Source: Pseudomonadota bacterium
GTDB taxonomy: Bacteria; Bdellovibrionota; UBA1018; CAIMNF01
Reading direction: 5' to 3'
Length of the DNA: 64,000 bases
Assembly (NCBI GenBank): GCA_027491115.1
Contig: JAIXWV010000028.1
Coordinates: 1-64,000 of the forward strand
Below, one piece after another: positions 43,836 to 51,715 of the stretch (positions are counted from its first letter, which is position 1; each line of letters starts with the position of its first letter). The position numbers were made by a program, and so were the translations under genes. Under the pieces are notes generated by a model. It saw only the letters and a list, made by a program, of their open reading frames with translations. It was not told the DNA's origin and did no database searches.

Positions 43836-45425
43836 ATGATGCGTTCACTCAGGAATCCTGTTCTGGTTTCATCCCTGCTGGTATTTGCGGCATTTGGTAT
43901 CGGTTACGGAGTCGCGAAAAGCGACCGGACTCCGTTAGTTGAGCCTCTCGGGCATTTGAGACTCGGGGCCACTTCGGCCTTCGCCCAGTCGGTCGAGCGA
44001 GGCTATGCCGATCTGGCCAAGAAAGTCATGCCGGGAGTGGTGAACATCTCGACCTATGTGCGGCCCAGGATGATGGGGCCTCAGTTCGGGCAAATGGGGC
44101 CCGGGGGACGGGGGGAGTTGTTTCAGAAGTTCTTCGAAGATTTCTTCGGAGGTCGGATGCCGATGCCTCGGGACATGCGTCCGCAAGATGAAGAAGAGCC
44201 CGAGCCGCTTCCCAAGGGGAAGGGCGCCCGCACGGTTCAGATGGCTCTCGGGACCGGGTTCATCATCGATGAAAAAGAAGGGCTCATCCTCACCAATCAT
44301 CATGTGATCCAAGGCGCGGAAGAGGTGCGCGTCCAGTTCAAAGAAGATGACTCCGAGTTCGCTCCGGCGGAAGTGATCGGGCGCGATCCGGAACTCGATG
44401 TGGCTTTGCTCAAGGTGAAAAACGGCAAGCTCACGGCCTTGCCTCTTGGAGACTCGGATCAGAGCGAAGTGGGTGAACTCGTGCTCGCGGTGGGCAATCC
44501 GTTGGGTTATGGCCACACAGTGTCTCACGGGATTCTGTCGGCCAAAGGGCGTAGGAACCCGGAGTTCCGCATGGGCAAGTACCTGCAGACCGATGCCTCG
44601 ATCAATCCCGGGAACTCGGGTGGTCCGCTCATCAACATGAAGGGCGAGGTGATCGGCATCAATAACGCCATCGACGCCCGCGCACAGGGAATCGGATTTG
44701 CGATTCCGATCAATCTGGTGAAGTCCATCCTCGGGCAACTGAAATCCAAGGGATCTGTTTCCCGTGGGTTCCTCGGAGTCAGCGTGGGGGACCTTACTCC
44801 CGAACTGGCCGAGCAGATGAAGCTCGACTCCAAAGTCAAAGGAGTGGTCATCTCGGACCTGACACCCGGTGCACCTGCCGTGCAAGCCGGGCTCAGGCCT
44901 TATGATGTGATCACCTCGGTGAATGGCGAGAAGGTGGAGAATGCGCAGGATCTGACTTCGAAGATCACCTCGATTGCGGTCGGGGGCAAGGCCAAGATCA
45001 CCTACCTCAGGGGCGGAAAAGAACAGCAGGTCACGGTTGAAGTGTCTGAGCGTCCCTTGCTTGGACAAGAGGGGGGGGCCAAGCCTGGGAAGGGTGCGAA
45101 GCCTGCACGGTCCACGTACGAGGAGCTCGGATTCCGGGTGGGTGAGGTCAATCCGGGGAACTCCCGGCAGTACGGTATCCCTACAGAGGCCCTGAAAGGA
45201 AAAGCGAAGGTGGTGGTCACCGATCTCGATTACGGAAAGCCTGCCGTGGAATCGGGTCTGGCCCGAGGTGATCTGATTTTGGACATTGCGGGCGAAGCAG
45301 TTGAATCCGTGGCTGATCTGGACCGGATCCTGAAGCGTTTGAAGGACAAGTCAGTCATGATGCGGGTCAAACGCTTTGACATGGCTGGGAACGACTTTGC
45401 AGTCTTGATCGTCCTGTCGCGTTAA
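43836..45425 (+). CDS. degP: Periplasmic serine protease of the DegP/HtrA family
   Basis: This 529-residue protein has an N-terminal signal or anchor (residues 6-28, GIGYGVA), a trypsin-like domain with triad His (TNHHVI), Asp (DPELDVALL) and Ser (NPGNSGGPL), and two PDZ domains (from about 305 and 430). A Gly/Met/Pro-rich insert (residues about 80-125) resembles the LA loop of DegP. It degrades or refolds damaged envelope proteins. The second ATG (43839) is better spaced from AAGGGGG. It follows uup by about 60 bases and precedes the tiny secreted peptide gene. Confidence 0.94.
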   Translation: MMRSLRNPVLVSSLLVFAAFGIGYGVAKSDRTPLVEPLGHLRLGATSAFAQSVERGYADLAKKVMPGVVNISTYVRPRMMGPQFGQMGPGGRGELFQKFFEDFFGGRMPMPRDMRPQDEEEPEPLPKGKGARTVQMALGTGFIIDEKEGLILTNHHVIQGAEEVRVQFKEDDSEFAPAEVIGRDPELDVALLKVKNGKLTALPLGDSDQSEVGELVLAVGNPLGYGHTVSHGILSAKGRRNPEFRMGKYLQTDASINPGNSGGPLINMKGEVIGINNAIDARAQGIGFAIPINLVKSILGQLKSKGSVSRGFLGVSVGDLTPELAEQMKLDSKVKGVVISDLTPGAPAVQAGLRPYDVITSVNGEKVENAQDLTSKITSIAVGGKAKITYLRGGKEQQVTVEVSERPLLGQEGGAKPGKGAKPARSTYEELGFRVGEVNPGNSRQYGIPTEALKGKAKVVVTDLDYGKPAVESGLARGDLILDIAGEAVESVADLDRILKRLKDKSVMMRVKRFDMAGNDFAVLIVLSR

Positions 45426-45463
45426 TTGACGCTCGAGTTTTTGCGACAGTCAAATCAATATGG

Positions 45464-45493
45464 TTGACCCGCCACGGCTTCTCTTTTTACACT
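45464..45493 (+). promoter_or_regulatory. Promoter (TTGACC-18-TACACT) of the secreted peptide gene
   Basis: TTGACC (45464-45469) and TACACT (45488-45493) have an 18-base spacer. The predicted leader is about 30 bases and contains AGGAGG, unlike most promoters in the window. Confidence 0.55.
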
Positions 45494-45529
45494 TACTGTA
45501 AATAGTAAATCGCTTCAGGAGGAAGCCCC

Positions 45530-45679
45530 ATGACCCAGAACACCGAGTTCAGGAGATTTGTTTTTCTCGTATTGATCGCCGCCGGTGTGGCCATGGCTCC
45601 CGCACGAGCCGGTTACAGCTCGCTCACCTCCAAGACTGCGAAAATCACGAGCAGTTTTTGCTATGGGTTGAAGAAGTAA
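45530..45679 (+). CDS. 49-residue secreted peptide
   Basis: The ORF starts at ATG 45530, 7 bases after a consensus AGGAGG, and has its own promoter. It encodes a clear signal peptide (VFLVLIAAGVAMAPARA at residues 11-27). The mature part, GYSSLTSKTAKITSSFCYGL plus KK, is a cationic 22-residue peptide with one cysteine. I know no family. It could be a secreted signal, toxin or structural peptide; only the export signal is supported by sequence. It lies 105 bases after degP and beside the AT-richer island of secreted proteins. Confidence 0.72.
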   Translation: MTQNTEFRRFVFLVLIAAGVAMAPARAGYSSLTSKTAKITSSFCYGLKK

Positions 45680-45744
45680 AGTCGTTCGATTCTAGTTTCT
45701 AAAATTTTTTATGCTTCCAATTTAGAGCACTTGCGCACTTCAAC

Positions 45745-46566
45745 TTACTTCACTATCGGGAAGCTTGTTTTGTTGGAGCTTGCAATAGTTGGCCAATAGA
45801 AAATCGAAACACTAGAAAAGGTGTATGGCCCAGACTTGTACCAGACCGTTACCGTTGAGCTTCCCACGGGGATCGTCGATCGGGTGATTTGTGAGGTTGT
45901 ACTGCAGCTCGAGCTGTTATGAAGAGTTCCTGTGGTCGGGCTTAATCCAAAACTATTTCCAGAGACCGTTGGTCGTTGATTGCCCTGATAGTCCATGGCT
46001 GTAATGGTCATCGGAGTACAAGAATTCACTCTGATTGTGCCGAATGTGAAAGAGAGGCGATGGAACTCGGTAATCACCGAAATCGAGATAGATGGGATTG
46101 CCGGATGGCTAACAATTAATGGGAATGAGCCATCCGCGGAAGATTGGAAGTAGAAGATCTTTGCATAGCTACCCTTTGTGGCAGTGATCCAACTAGTTGG
46201 TTGTCCGCACCACCTGTCACTGTAAAAATTTAAATACGGACTGCCTGTCAGGAAAAACTGATGATCAGCTCCGAAAGGTGCCGAGTAACCGGTACGTGAA
46301 TTTCTAGTGTAAATGCTAATCTCTTGACACATTCCTGTGACTGTTCTGAAGGTGTTGTCTGAGATTGAAAAAGTGATTCGATCCGCCACAATTTGGGATG
46401 GGGTTGGTGATGGTGTACTCCATGAATCTTCAAGCCCAAGCTCGACAGCATCCTTTAATTCAGTCACTAATGAGTTGCTCCCCTCTCCAGAAATTGAGCT
46501 ACCACATCCCTCGATGAGTAGAGTGAAGAGCACTAGAGTATTTAAGCTATGTATAGTTCTTCTCAT
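45745..46566 (-). CDS. Lipoprotein of unknown function
   Basis: The start is taken at the ATG at 46566, which opens a lipoprotein signal peptide (MRRTIHSLNTLVLFTLLIEGC, lipobox IEGC); the in-frame extension overlaps the previous gene and is unlikely. The 273-residue product is Ser/Thr-rich and beta-rich, with paired cysteines that suggest disulfides in the mature domain. No homologue recognised. It begins 4 bases after the stop of the upstream barrel gene. Base composition is about 42% GC in a counted line, against about 57% in the heme operon. Confidence 0.78.
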   Translation of the reverse strand: MRRTIHSLNTLVLFTLLIEGCGSSISGEGSNSLVTELKDAVELGLEDSWSTPSPTPSQIVADRITFSISDNTFRTVTGMCQEISIYTRNSRTGYSAPFGADHQFFLTGSPYLNFYSDRWCGQPTSWITATKGSYAKIFYFQSSADGSFPLIVSHPAIPSISISVITEFHRLSFTFGTIRVNSCTPMTITAMDYQGNQRPTVSGNSFGLSPTTGTLHNSSSCSTTSQITRSTIPVGSSTVTVWYKSGPYTFSSVSIFYWPTIASSNKTSFPIVK

Positions 46567-46570
46567 GTGA

Positions 46571-47515
46571 TCATAATTCGAATACGATGGATGCCCCGAT
46601 GTCAGTCCAGCTTCTTGAGAGTTCCATCTCAAACTTCGCACTGGATGAGCCAGATGACACCGTTCCGCTGAGTGTTGGCGAGGTCATGAAAAAACCGATA
46701 TGTGCGTTTAATGAAATGCCAGGCGACACTAGGCCTTCAATGGCAAATTTCGGATAGAATGAAATGGAATATGGCACTGGCTCGAAAGAGAAGTTGTAAC
46801 CTGAAACACTCTGGCTGGGTGTTCCGAGTGTGAGAAGGCTTAACCCCGCGCCACCGCTGAACCAGGCTTTGATGGGGCCACCCCCTAACCGAATTTTTGG
46901 GGTGACAAGGAAAGATAAATGGGAGTCTGGTTCAGTTCCGTCGTCGTAGTCATACTTGTTGTATAGGACTTCAAATCCATAAGAGAATGGCGACTCAGGT
47001 TTTGTCTTTTCGACCTCAATTCCGAGGCTCAGCCCGCCTTTTCCTTCGCTGTTGCTAGTGTCAATTACAGATCCAGAGTTGTTTTTTGTTTTGATTGTGG
47101 TTTCGGCAGAAGAAGTTGTACCAATACTAATTCGAGTGATGGTGGTTGATTTTCTTGTCTCGGATGCATCCTCTGATTCTTCCCGGTCGCTCCTGGCAAA
47201 CGCACCTTGAGGAGGTTCGTTTGATTCCCCTTGGGGATTAGTCTCGGTTTCTTCTGTTTTGTATGTCCAAACTTTTACCCGTTTTTTCGGGATGATGATT
47301 TCAGTCGATTTATCTACGATCTTGTAGTTCTCGGGATCCTGACTCTCAACATGCTCGGGGTGAATAATTGTTCCATCATTGAGTTCGAGAGTGTGTTGAG
47401 CATTTGAAACACTCGGAATAAAAATGCCCGATACGAAGAAAATCGATAAGAGTGTTGAGAGCTGATAAAGGGAAATCTTTGATGTGAAAGTGAGTTTAAT
47501 CTTAAATTCTTTCAT
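46571..47515 (-). CDS. Predicted outer-membrane barrel protein with N-terminal linker
   Basis: This 314-residue protein has a long signal peptide (cleavage near SNAQH, residue 39). A small beta domain (LELNDGTIIHPEHVES and following) resembles periplasmic 'sequence-of-interest' linkers of the SHd1/DUF-type. An acidic, low-complexity Ser/Thr/Glu linker (residues about 85-165) and about 150 residues of amphipathic strands follow, ending in GASIVFEL. A terminal hydrophobic strand of this form suits outer-membrane insertion. It is transcribed together with the lipoprotein gene downstream. Confidence 0.72.
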   Translation of the reverse strand: MKEFKIKLTFTSKISLYQLSTLLSIFFVSGIFIPSVSNAQHTLELNDGTIIHPEHVESQDPENYKIVDKSTEIIIPKKRVKVWTYKTEETETNPQGESNEPPQGAFARSDREESEDASETRKSTTITRISIGTTSSAETTIKTKNNSGSVIDTSNSEGKGGLSLGIEVEKTKPESPFSYGFEVLYNKYDYDDGTEPDSHLSFLVTPKIRLGGGPIKAWFSGGAGLSLLTLGTPSQSVSGYNFSFEPVPYSISFYPKFAIEGLVSPGISLNAHIGFFMTSPTLSGTVSSGSSSAKFEMELSRSWTDIGASIVFEL

Positions 47516-47607
47516 AAATTAGCAGTCAGATTTCAATTATGTTTCGGGGGATTAGTAGGCGCGATGGAGTCGCTTCAATGAAAGCGAGTTCTCTTTTCAT
47601 TCAATAT

Positions 47608-47865
47608 TTATTTCTTTTGCCCTTCATTCTGATTGATGATCAGTTGTTTCATGGGTGATCCAAAGGTCTCCGAGGCTTGCGCCTCCAGCTGTTCTTCGGT
47701 GGTAATTTGCGTGCTCGTCATGCTTCGTCTTTGATTTAAGTTGTTGAATTTGGATTCACATTCGATTCGATATGACTGGATTGGTTTCACTTGAGCCTGA
47801 GCGGCTTCTTGAATGAAGATCGTGGACATGGTCGAAATCATAGTCAGATAAAAAAGCGGTTTCAT
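47608..47865 (-). CDS. Small exported protein
   Basis: Eighty-five residues with a signal peptide (MKPLFYLTMISTMSTIFIQE, cleaved near AAQAQ) and a hydrophilic mature part of about 60 residues rich in Gln and Glu, with one cysteine. I do not recognise it. It lies 9 bases after the stop of the 48522 lipoprotein gene, so the two are in one operon. The ATG is preceded by AAGGAG. Confidence 0.68.
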   Translation of the reverse strand: MKPLFYLTMISTMSTIFIQEAAQAQVKPIQSYRIECESKFNNLNQRRSMTSTQITTEEQLEAQASETFGSPMKQLIINQNEGQKK

Positions 47866-47874
47866 CGTTGCTCC

Positions 47875-48522
47875 TTAGTTTGCGCCCTGAGTGGTGAGAG
47901 TGAGGAATGACACATTGACTGCTGGATAGGTTGAATCAGTTCCCGAGGTCCAGACGATCTTGATGTCATAATTTCCTGGGACGATGTCGTAGAAATGCAT
48001 CGATCCAGAGGGTGCAATGTTGCTCGTGATTTGGTTTGCACCCCAGGTTGTCGCGGTAACGGGGGAGATGTAGATTCCAGAGATGGTACGAGTGCTTGAA
48101 TTGTTGAGAATCTTGATCGACCCAGAGTAGGCGGAGGGGACCGAATTTACGGTTATCGTTTGTCCTGCAGACAAATTCATACCTAGGCTGTAACCAAAAT
48201 AGATACTGTACACACCGATGATCACCGCTCGTCCGTCATAGGTTCCCGGGGCATATCCAGAGAAGGTTTGACTTGCCCCATCGCCTAGTATTGAAGACAA
48301 AAGATTGTCGCCCCAAGAGGGCGCCGAGCTCAGAGAGATGTTTGCCACATCGATAGGCAATCCAGTTTGATTGGCAAGTAGGAATGCGCCCGTGGTGGAT
48401 GGCGGTGTTGAGCCAAGCCCAGCGCCACTGCCCGAAGATGTATTCGTAGCGTCATCGCCACAAGCTACGAGCAAAAATATCAGAATGACTGGGAGTAGGT
48501 TTCCAAATTTAACTAGACGCAT
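47875..48522 (-). CDS. Lipoprotein with two copies of a beta-domain
   Basis: This 215-residue protein has the lipobox LLVAC (cysteine near residue 21), then a Ser/Gly linker. Two similar segments follow, about residues 45-115 and 132-212. Each has N-x-T/S-x-x-x-I-x-x-I-x-x-S, then W-G-x-N/D, then P-G-x-Y-D and a closing G. The internal duplication is visible by eye (for example SWGDNLLSSIL and TWGANQITSNI; APGTYDGRAV and VPGNYDIKIV). Such domains occur in other bacterial lipoproteins of unknown role. GGAGG lies 9 bases before the ATG. It starts the four-gene AT-richer island. Confidence 0.8.
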   Translation of the reverse strand: MRLVKFGNLLPVILIFLLVACGDDATNTSSGSGAGLGSTPPSTTGAFLLANQTGLPIDVANISLSSAPSWGDNLLSSILGDGASQTFSGYAPGTYDGRAVIIGVYSIYFGYSLGMNLSAGQTITVNSVPSAYSGSIKILNNSSTRTISGIYISPVTATTWGANQITSNIAPSGSMHFYDIVPGNYDIKIVWTSGTDSTYPAVNVSFLTLTTQGAN

Positions 48523-48632
48523 CTTGTGTGGCCTCCATCATTGACTGCTGTTCGGTTCAAGGCTCAAAAACTTGAATAATAGTTCCATTTAGTAGAACTA
48601 TAAATCATCTGATGAAACGACCCGCTTGGCCC

Positions 48633-48638
48633 TAGACT
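48633..48638 (+). promoter_or_regulatory. -10 box (TAGACT) of the XRE regulator gene
   Basis: TAGACT lies 5 bases before an in-frame GTG (48644) and 17 bases before the ATG at 48656. Transcription would start near 48645, leaving GGGAGG at the very 5' end of the mRNA ahead of the ATG. Confidence 0.4.
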
Positions 48639-48655
48639 GGCATGTGGGAGGCTGG

Positions 48656-48946
48656 ATGAGTCTGGCGAAGCGTTTCGCAAAAAATCTCAGGGCGATCCGG
48701 TTAGGAAAGGGTCTTTCTCAAAAGGCGCTCTCCGACGCTACCGGTCTGACCGTGCGTTACCTGTCCAAGCTCGAAAATTCGGACCCAAATGTGACCTTAG
48801 GGGTTTTGGAAAAGTTAGCCAAAGCCTTGGAGTGTTCGGTCTTTGACTTGCTTGGGGAATCTGAAAAATCCCAGTTGAAGTGGAATGGTGACGAAATCGA
48901 GCAAGCGATCCGAATCTTGACCTCTTTCCGCGCTCGATTGAGCTGA
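48656..48946 (+). CDS. XRE-family helix-turn-helix regulator
   Basis: Ninety-six residues from ATG 48656 with GGGAGG 4 bases upstream. Residues 3-65 are a complete HTH_3 domain: FAKNLRAIRLGKGLSQKAL, then TGLTVRYLSKLENSDPNVT and LEKLAKALECSVFDLL. The remaining about 30 residues are an acidic tail. Its targets are unknown; it lies beside, and divergent from, the AT-richer secreted-protein island and could regulate it, which is inference from position. Confidence 0.88.
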   Translation: MSLAKRFAKNLRAIRLGKGLSQKALSDATGLTVRYLSKLENSDPNVTLGVLEKLAKALECSVFDLLGESEKSQLKWNGDEIEQAIRILTSFRARLS

Positions 48947-48976
48947 TCTGGCTCGCGCTTTGCACTCTCTGTCCCC

Positions 48977-49249
48977 ATGAATGCTTCGTTGAAAGCGGTT
49001 TATTCGGATGAGGTTCACAGTGTTTTGAAAGGTCACGCAGCCTTGTTGGAGCTTTTAGGGGCTGATCCGGGTCAGTGGAGTTCCTCGACACTCCATTGGG
49101 TGACGGAGGAGCTGATTCGCCTGTTGGTCAGGCGCTCAGAATTGGATCGGGTATTCCTGGAGCTCGATCTTTCAGTGGATGGAGTCAGTCCGGAAGTCGA
49201 ACAGGAGGAGCGAATCCGAGCAAAGAAGCGATACTTATCCTGCAGCTAA
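48977..49249 (+). CDS. Small hypothetical protein
   Basis: Ninety residues, mostly helical, acidic N-terminal half and basic end (IRAKKRYLSCS). There is no signal peptide or recognised motif. It begins 30 bases after the XRE gene without a Shine-Dalgarno sequence. Its reading frame and codon use look like those of neighbouring genes, but being short it could be spurious. Confidence 0.5.
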   Translation: MNASLKAVYSDEVHSVLKGHAALLELLGADPGQWSSSTLHWVTEELIRLLVRRSELDRVFLELDLSVDGVSPEVEQEERIRAKKRYLSCS

Positions 49250-49270
49250 AGGTGACGAATGGGTGGGGAA

Positions 49271-49298
49271 TTGACTACTTTTGTCGCGCGGTGATATT
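49271..49298 (+). promoter_or_regulatory. Promoter (TTGACT-16-GATATT), leaderless
   Basis: TTGACT (49271-49276) and GATATT (49293-49298) have a 16-base spacer. The ATG at 49306 lies 7 bases after the -10 box and the ATG at 49315 sixteen bases after it. Confidence 0.5.
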
Positions 49299-49305
49299 TT
49301 CAGAG

Positions 49306-50469
49306 ATGCACCCCATGAAGTCCTTGCTTGCCCTGATTCTTTCCTTGGCTTTTCTCGCTCTGCAGCCGCTCCATGCCCGGGCTTTGGGTATGAATGACGT
49401 ATCCCAGCTTCTGCCCCTTCCCGGAGTTCAGGAGCTCCAACAGATGCTCGCCCCGCCGGAGCGTGGAGCCAGGGGCGCACTTCTGCCGTACGAGGCCTAT
49501 CGACTGCTTCCGCTCTTGAGCGACCAAGCGGACCAGGATCAGGTGTACCTCCACAACTTGCGAGTCATCGGTATCCGCTTCGATCCCTGCTTTGTAGAGG
49601 GCTCAAGTCCTATGAAGTGTCGGCCTCAGATTCGATTGGTGTGGCAGCCACTTCTAGCTGTAGACGATCAGGTCACCACCCTCGATGCCGCCATTCACAC
49701 CTTTCATGAATTCACCGATGCAGAGTGGAAAAGGATCGAGCTTGAGTTGAAGCTCCTGCCACAATCCAGAAACCGGGTTTCATTCCTTACGGTTCAGCCG
49801 GAGATTCAAACCCAGGGCTATGCAGGAGACTACTGGAAGCGGTTGAGGCAGCTGATTTTGAGCGAATGCGGAGAATCGAATCTCATTCGGGCAACCGTCA
49901 TGACCGTTCGCATGAGTCGCCGTTGGACTTTTGCGGGGATCGACCGGAATGGAACCGGCTGGACGATGATGCGCATTCCCACCTTGGAGCAGGCCAATCC
50001 GGTTTCCCAGACCTTTCTGCTTTCTCCGGAGGGCATGATGAATCTCGAAGAGTTCACCGGCGGAGTGAGCGCTCTCCCCAAATCCGAGGAACTCTGGATG
50101 AGGCTCCTCGTAAACTCACTCGAGTTGAAAAAGGCGGAATCGGAAGCGAACCTCAAGTCGGTCGTGCGCCGGGCGATCCGGCTCGAAAATCCCGGCTTCC
50201 ACAACCCGGGTACCGCGGATTGCGTGAGCTGCCACCTGGCCCAGCCGGTCCGGCTGTGGGGGGAGAAAAATTTCCCGAATTGGAACTGGCGGGGGGATTT
50301 CGTTGCGGATCGATTCACCGGCTCACGCCAGGATCTGAGGAATTCATCCGTAAATCCATTGCGAACAGATCGGATGCGGGCCTTCGGTTACTTCGGGCGT
50401 GATCCCATCCTGTCTCAGCGGGTGATCCACGAAACAGCTCTCGTGGTGGACCGCTTGAACCGGAAGTGA
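49306..50469 (+). CDS. Exported protein with one c-type heme motif (CxxCH)
   Basis: The start is ATG 49306 (or 49315), just after a promoter, giving about 387 residues. The signal peptide is MKSLLALILSLAFLALQPLH. The mature protein carries the single motif CVSCH (in GTADCVSCHLAQP) near residue 305, which would bind heme covalently in the periplasm, plus a few other cysteines (DPCF, MKCR, SECG). A sixth-ligand Met is not obvious. No cytochrome domain is otherwise recognised. It could be a c-type cytochrome of unknown pathway; the motif is seen, the heme is inferred. Confidence 0.75.
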   Translation: MHPMKSLLALILSLAFLALQPLHARALGMNDVSQLLPLPGVQELQQMLAPPERGARGALLPYEAYRLLPLLSDQADQDQVYLHNLRVIGIRFDPCFVEGSSPMKCRPQIRLVWQPLLAVDDQVTTLDAAIHTFHEFTDAEWKRIELELKLLPQSRNRVSFLTVQPEIQTQGYAGDYWKRLRQLILSECGESNLIRATVMTVRMSRRWTFAGIDRNGTGWTMMRIPTLEQANPVSQTFLLSPEGMMNLEEFTGGVSALPKSEELWMRLLVNSLELKKAESEANLKSVVRRAIRLENPGFHNPGTADCVSCHLAQPVRLWGEKNFPNWNWRGDFVADRFTGSRQDLRNSSVNPLRTDRMRAFGYFGRDPILSQRVIHETALVVDRLNRK

Positions 50470-50470
50470 A

Positions 50471-51670
50471 TCAAGACACCCGTCTGGTCCGGATTGCGGC
50501 CTTCAGCTGCTGGATCGACTGGATCAGGTCCTCGGTGATGGGTTGGTTCAGGTCCACGATCAGGTAGCCGAGTTCCCGGTCGGTATGAAGGGACTGCGCC
50601 TGGATGTTCGCGCCATACTCCGACAAAATGCGGTTGATGTCCTTCAACACGCCCTTCACGTTCTGGTGCACGTTGGTGAGTCGGGTGTTGTTGCGATCGA
50701 GCGGGACATCAATTTGAGGAAAATTCACCGAGCGCAGGGTCGATCCCGTCTGCACAAAACGGATGAGGGTGGAGGCCACCTCGCGACCGATGTTCACCTG
50801 GGCTTCTTCGGTGGCTCCCCCGATGTGTGGAGTCAGGATCACGTTCTCGACTCCCATGAGCGGAGAGGGGTAGCCCTTCATGTTGTTCTCGGGTTCCTCG
50901 GGGTACACATCGAGTGCGCAGCCGCCAAGCTTCTTGGACCGGATCGCGGCTTCGAGCGCCGGAATGTCGACCACATCGCCTCGGGAGGCGTTGATCAGGC
51001 AGGAGCCTTCCTTCATCTGGGCGAGTTCGGCCTCGCCGATCATGTTGCGGGTGTTCTCGGTCGCCGGCACATGCAGGGTCACAAAATCAGATCCATTCAG
51101 GACCTCTTCCAGGGTCGACATGGGTTTCGCGTTTCCGAGCGGAAGTTTCGAGACGATGTCATAAAAAATCACCCGCATGCCGAAGGCCTCGGCAAGATAA
51201 CTGACCTGGGTGCCGATGTTGCCATATCCCACGATGCCGAGCGTCTTGCCCCGGACCTCGTAGCACTGGGCCGAACTCTTGTTCCACACGCCCTGGTGCA
51301 TCTCATTGTTCCGGGTGCCGAGCTTCCGCGACAGCATCACAATTTCAGCCAGCACCATCTCGGCCACGCTTCGGGTGTTGCTGAAGGGCGCATTGAAGAC
51401 CACCACACCATGCTCGCGCGCCGCCTTCAAATCCACTTGGTTGGTACCTACGCAAAAACAGCCCACGGTGGACACGCTTTTGGCGGCCTCAAAGACTTTC
51501 TTGGTCAGGTAGGTCTTGCTCCGGATCCCAAGCACGTCATAGCCCGGGAGTTTGGCGATGAGCTCGTCTTCTGTGAGGGCACCCTTCAGGGTGTCGACTT
51601 GGAAGCCATCCTTCAAAAACAGGTCTCGGGCCAGAGGGTGGATATTTTCAAGGAGTAGCACTTTTTGCAT
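50471..51670 (-). CDS. serA: D-3-phosphoglycerate dehydrogenase
   Basis: At 399 residues it has the catalytic Arg in NASRGDVVD, Glu in YPEEP and His in LTPHIGGATEEAQ, a nucleotide-binding motif GIVGYGNIGTQV, and a C-terminal ACT domain (about residues 325-399) for serine feedback. It starts serine synthesis by oxidising 3-phosphoglycerate. The length and the single ACT domain match the E. coli type. It is divergent from uvrB across 45 bases; the ATG directly follows a symmetric promoter element. Confidence 0.95.
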   Translation of the reverse strand: MQKVLLLENIHPLARDLFLKDGFQVDTLKGALTEDELIAKLPGYDVLGIRSKTYLTKKVFEAAKSVSTVGCFCVGTNQVDLKAAREHGVVVFNAPFSNTRSVAEMVLAEIVMLSRKLGTRNNEMHQGVWNKSSAQCYEVRGKTLGIVGYGNIGTQVSYLAEAFGMRVIFYDIVSKLPLGNAKPMSTLEEVLNGSDFVTLHVPATENTRNMIGEAELAQMKEGSCLINASRGDVVDIPALEAAIRSKKLGGCALDVYPEEPENNMKGYPSPLMGVENVILTPHIGGATEEAQVNIGREVASTLIRFVQTGSTLRSVNFPQIDVPLDRNNTRLTNVHQNVKGVLKDINRILSEYGANIQAQSLHTDRELGYLIVDLNQPITEDLIQSIQQLKAAIRTRRVS

Positions 51671-51672
51671 GC

Positions 51673-51713
51673 CCTCATCCTAGCAGGGTCCCCCCTGATT
51701 TGCTAGGATGAGG
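51673..51713. promoter_or_regulatory. Symmetric bidirectional promoter between serA and uvrB
   Basis: A perfect 13-bp inverted repeat (51673-51685 and 51701-51713) nearly fills the 45-base region. On each strand the repeat carries an extended -10 box TGCTAGGAT (TAGGAT at 51704-51709 for uvrB and at 51682-51677 for serA), with 6 bases to the GTG of uvrB and the ATG of serA. The boxes are 21 bases apart. AGGATGAGG in each arm could act as Shine-Dalgarno only if transcription began earlier. Confidence 0.6.
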
Positions 51714-51715
51714 CC

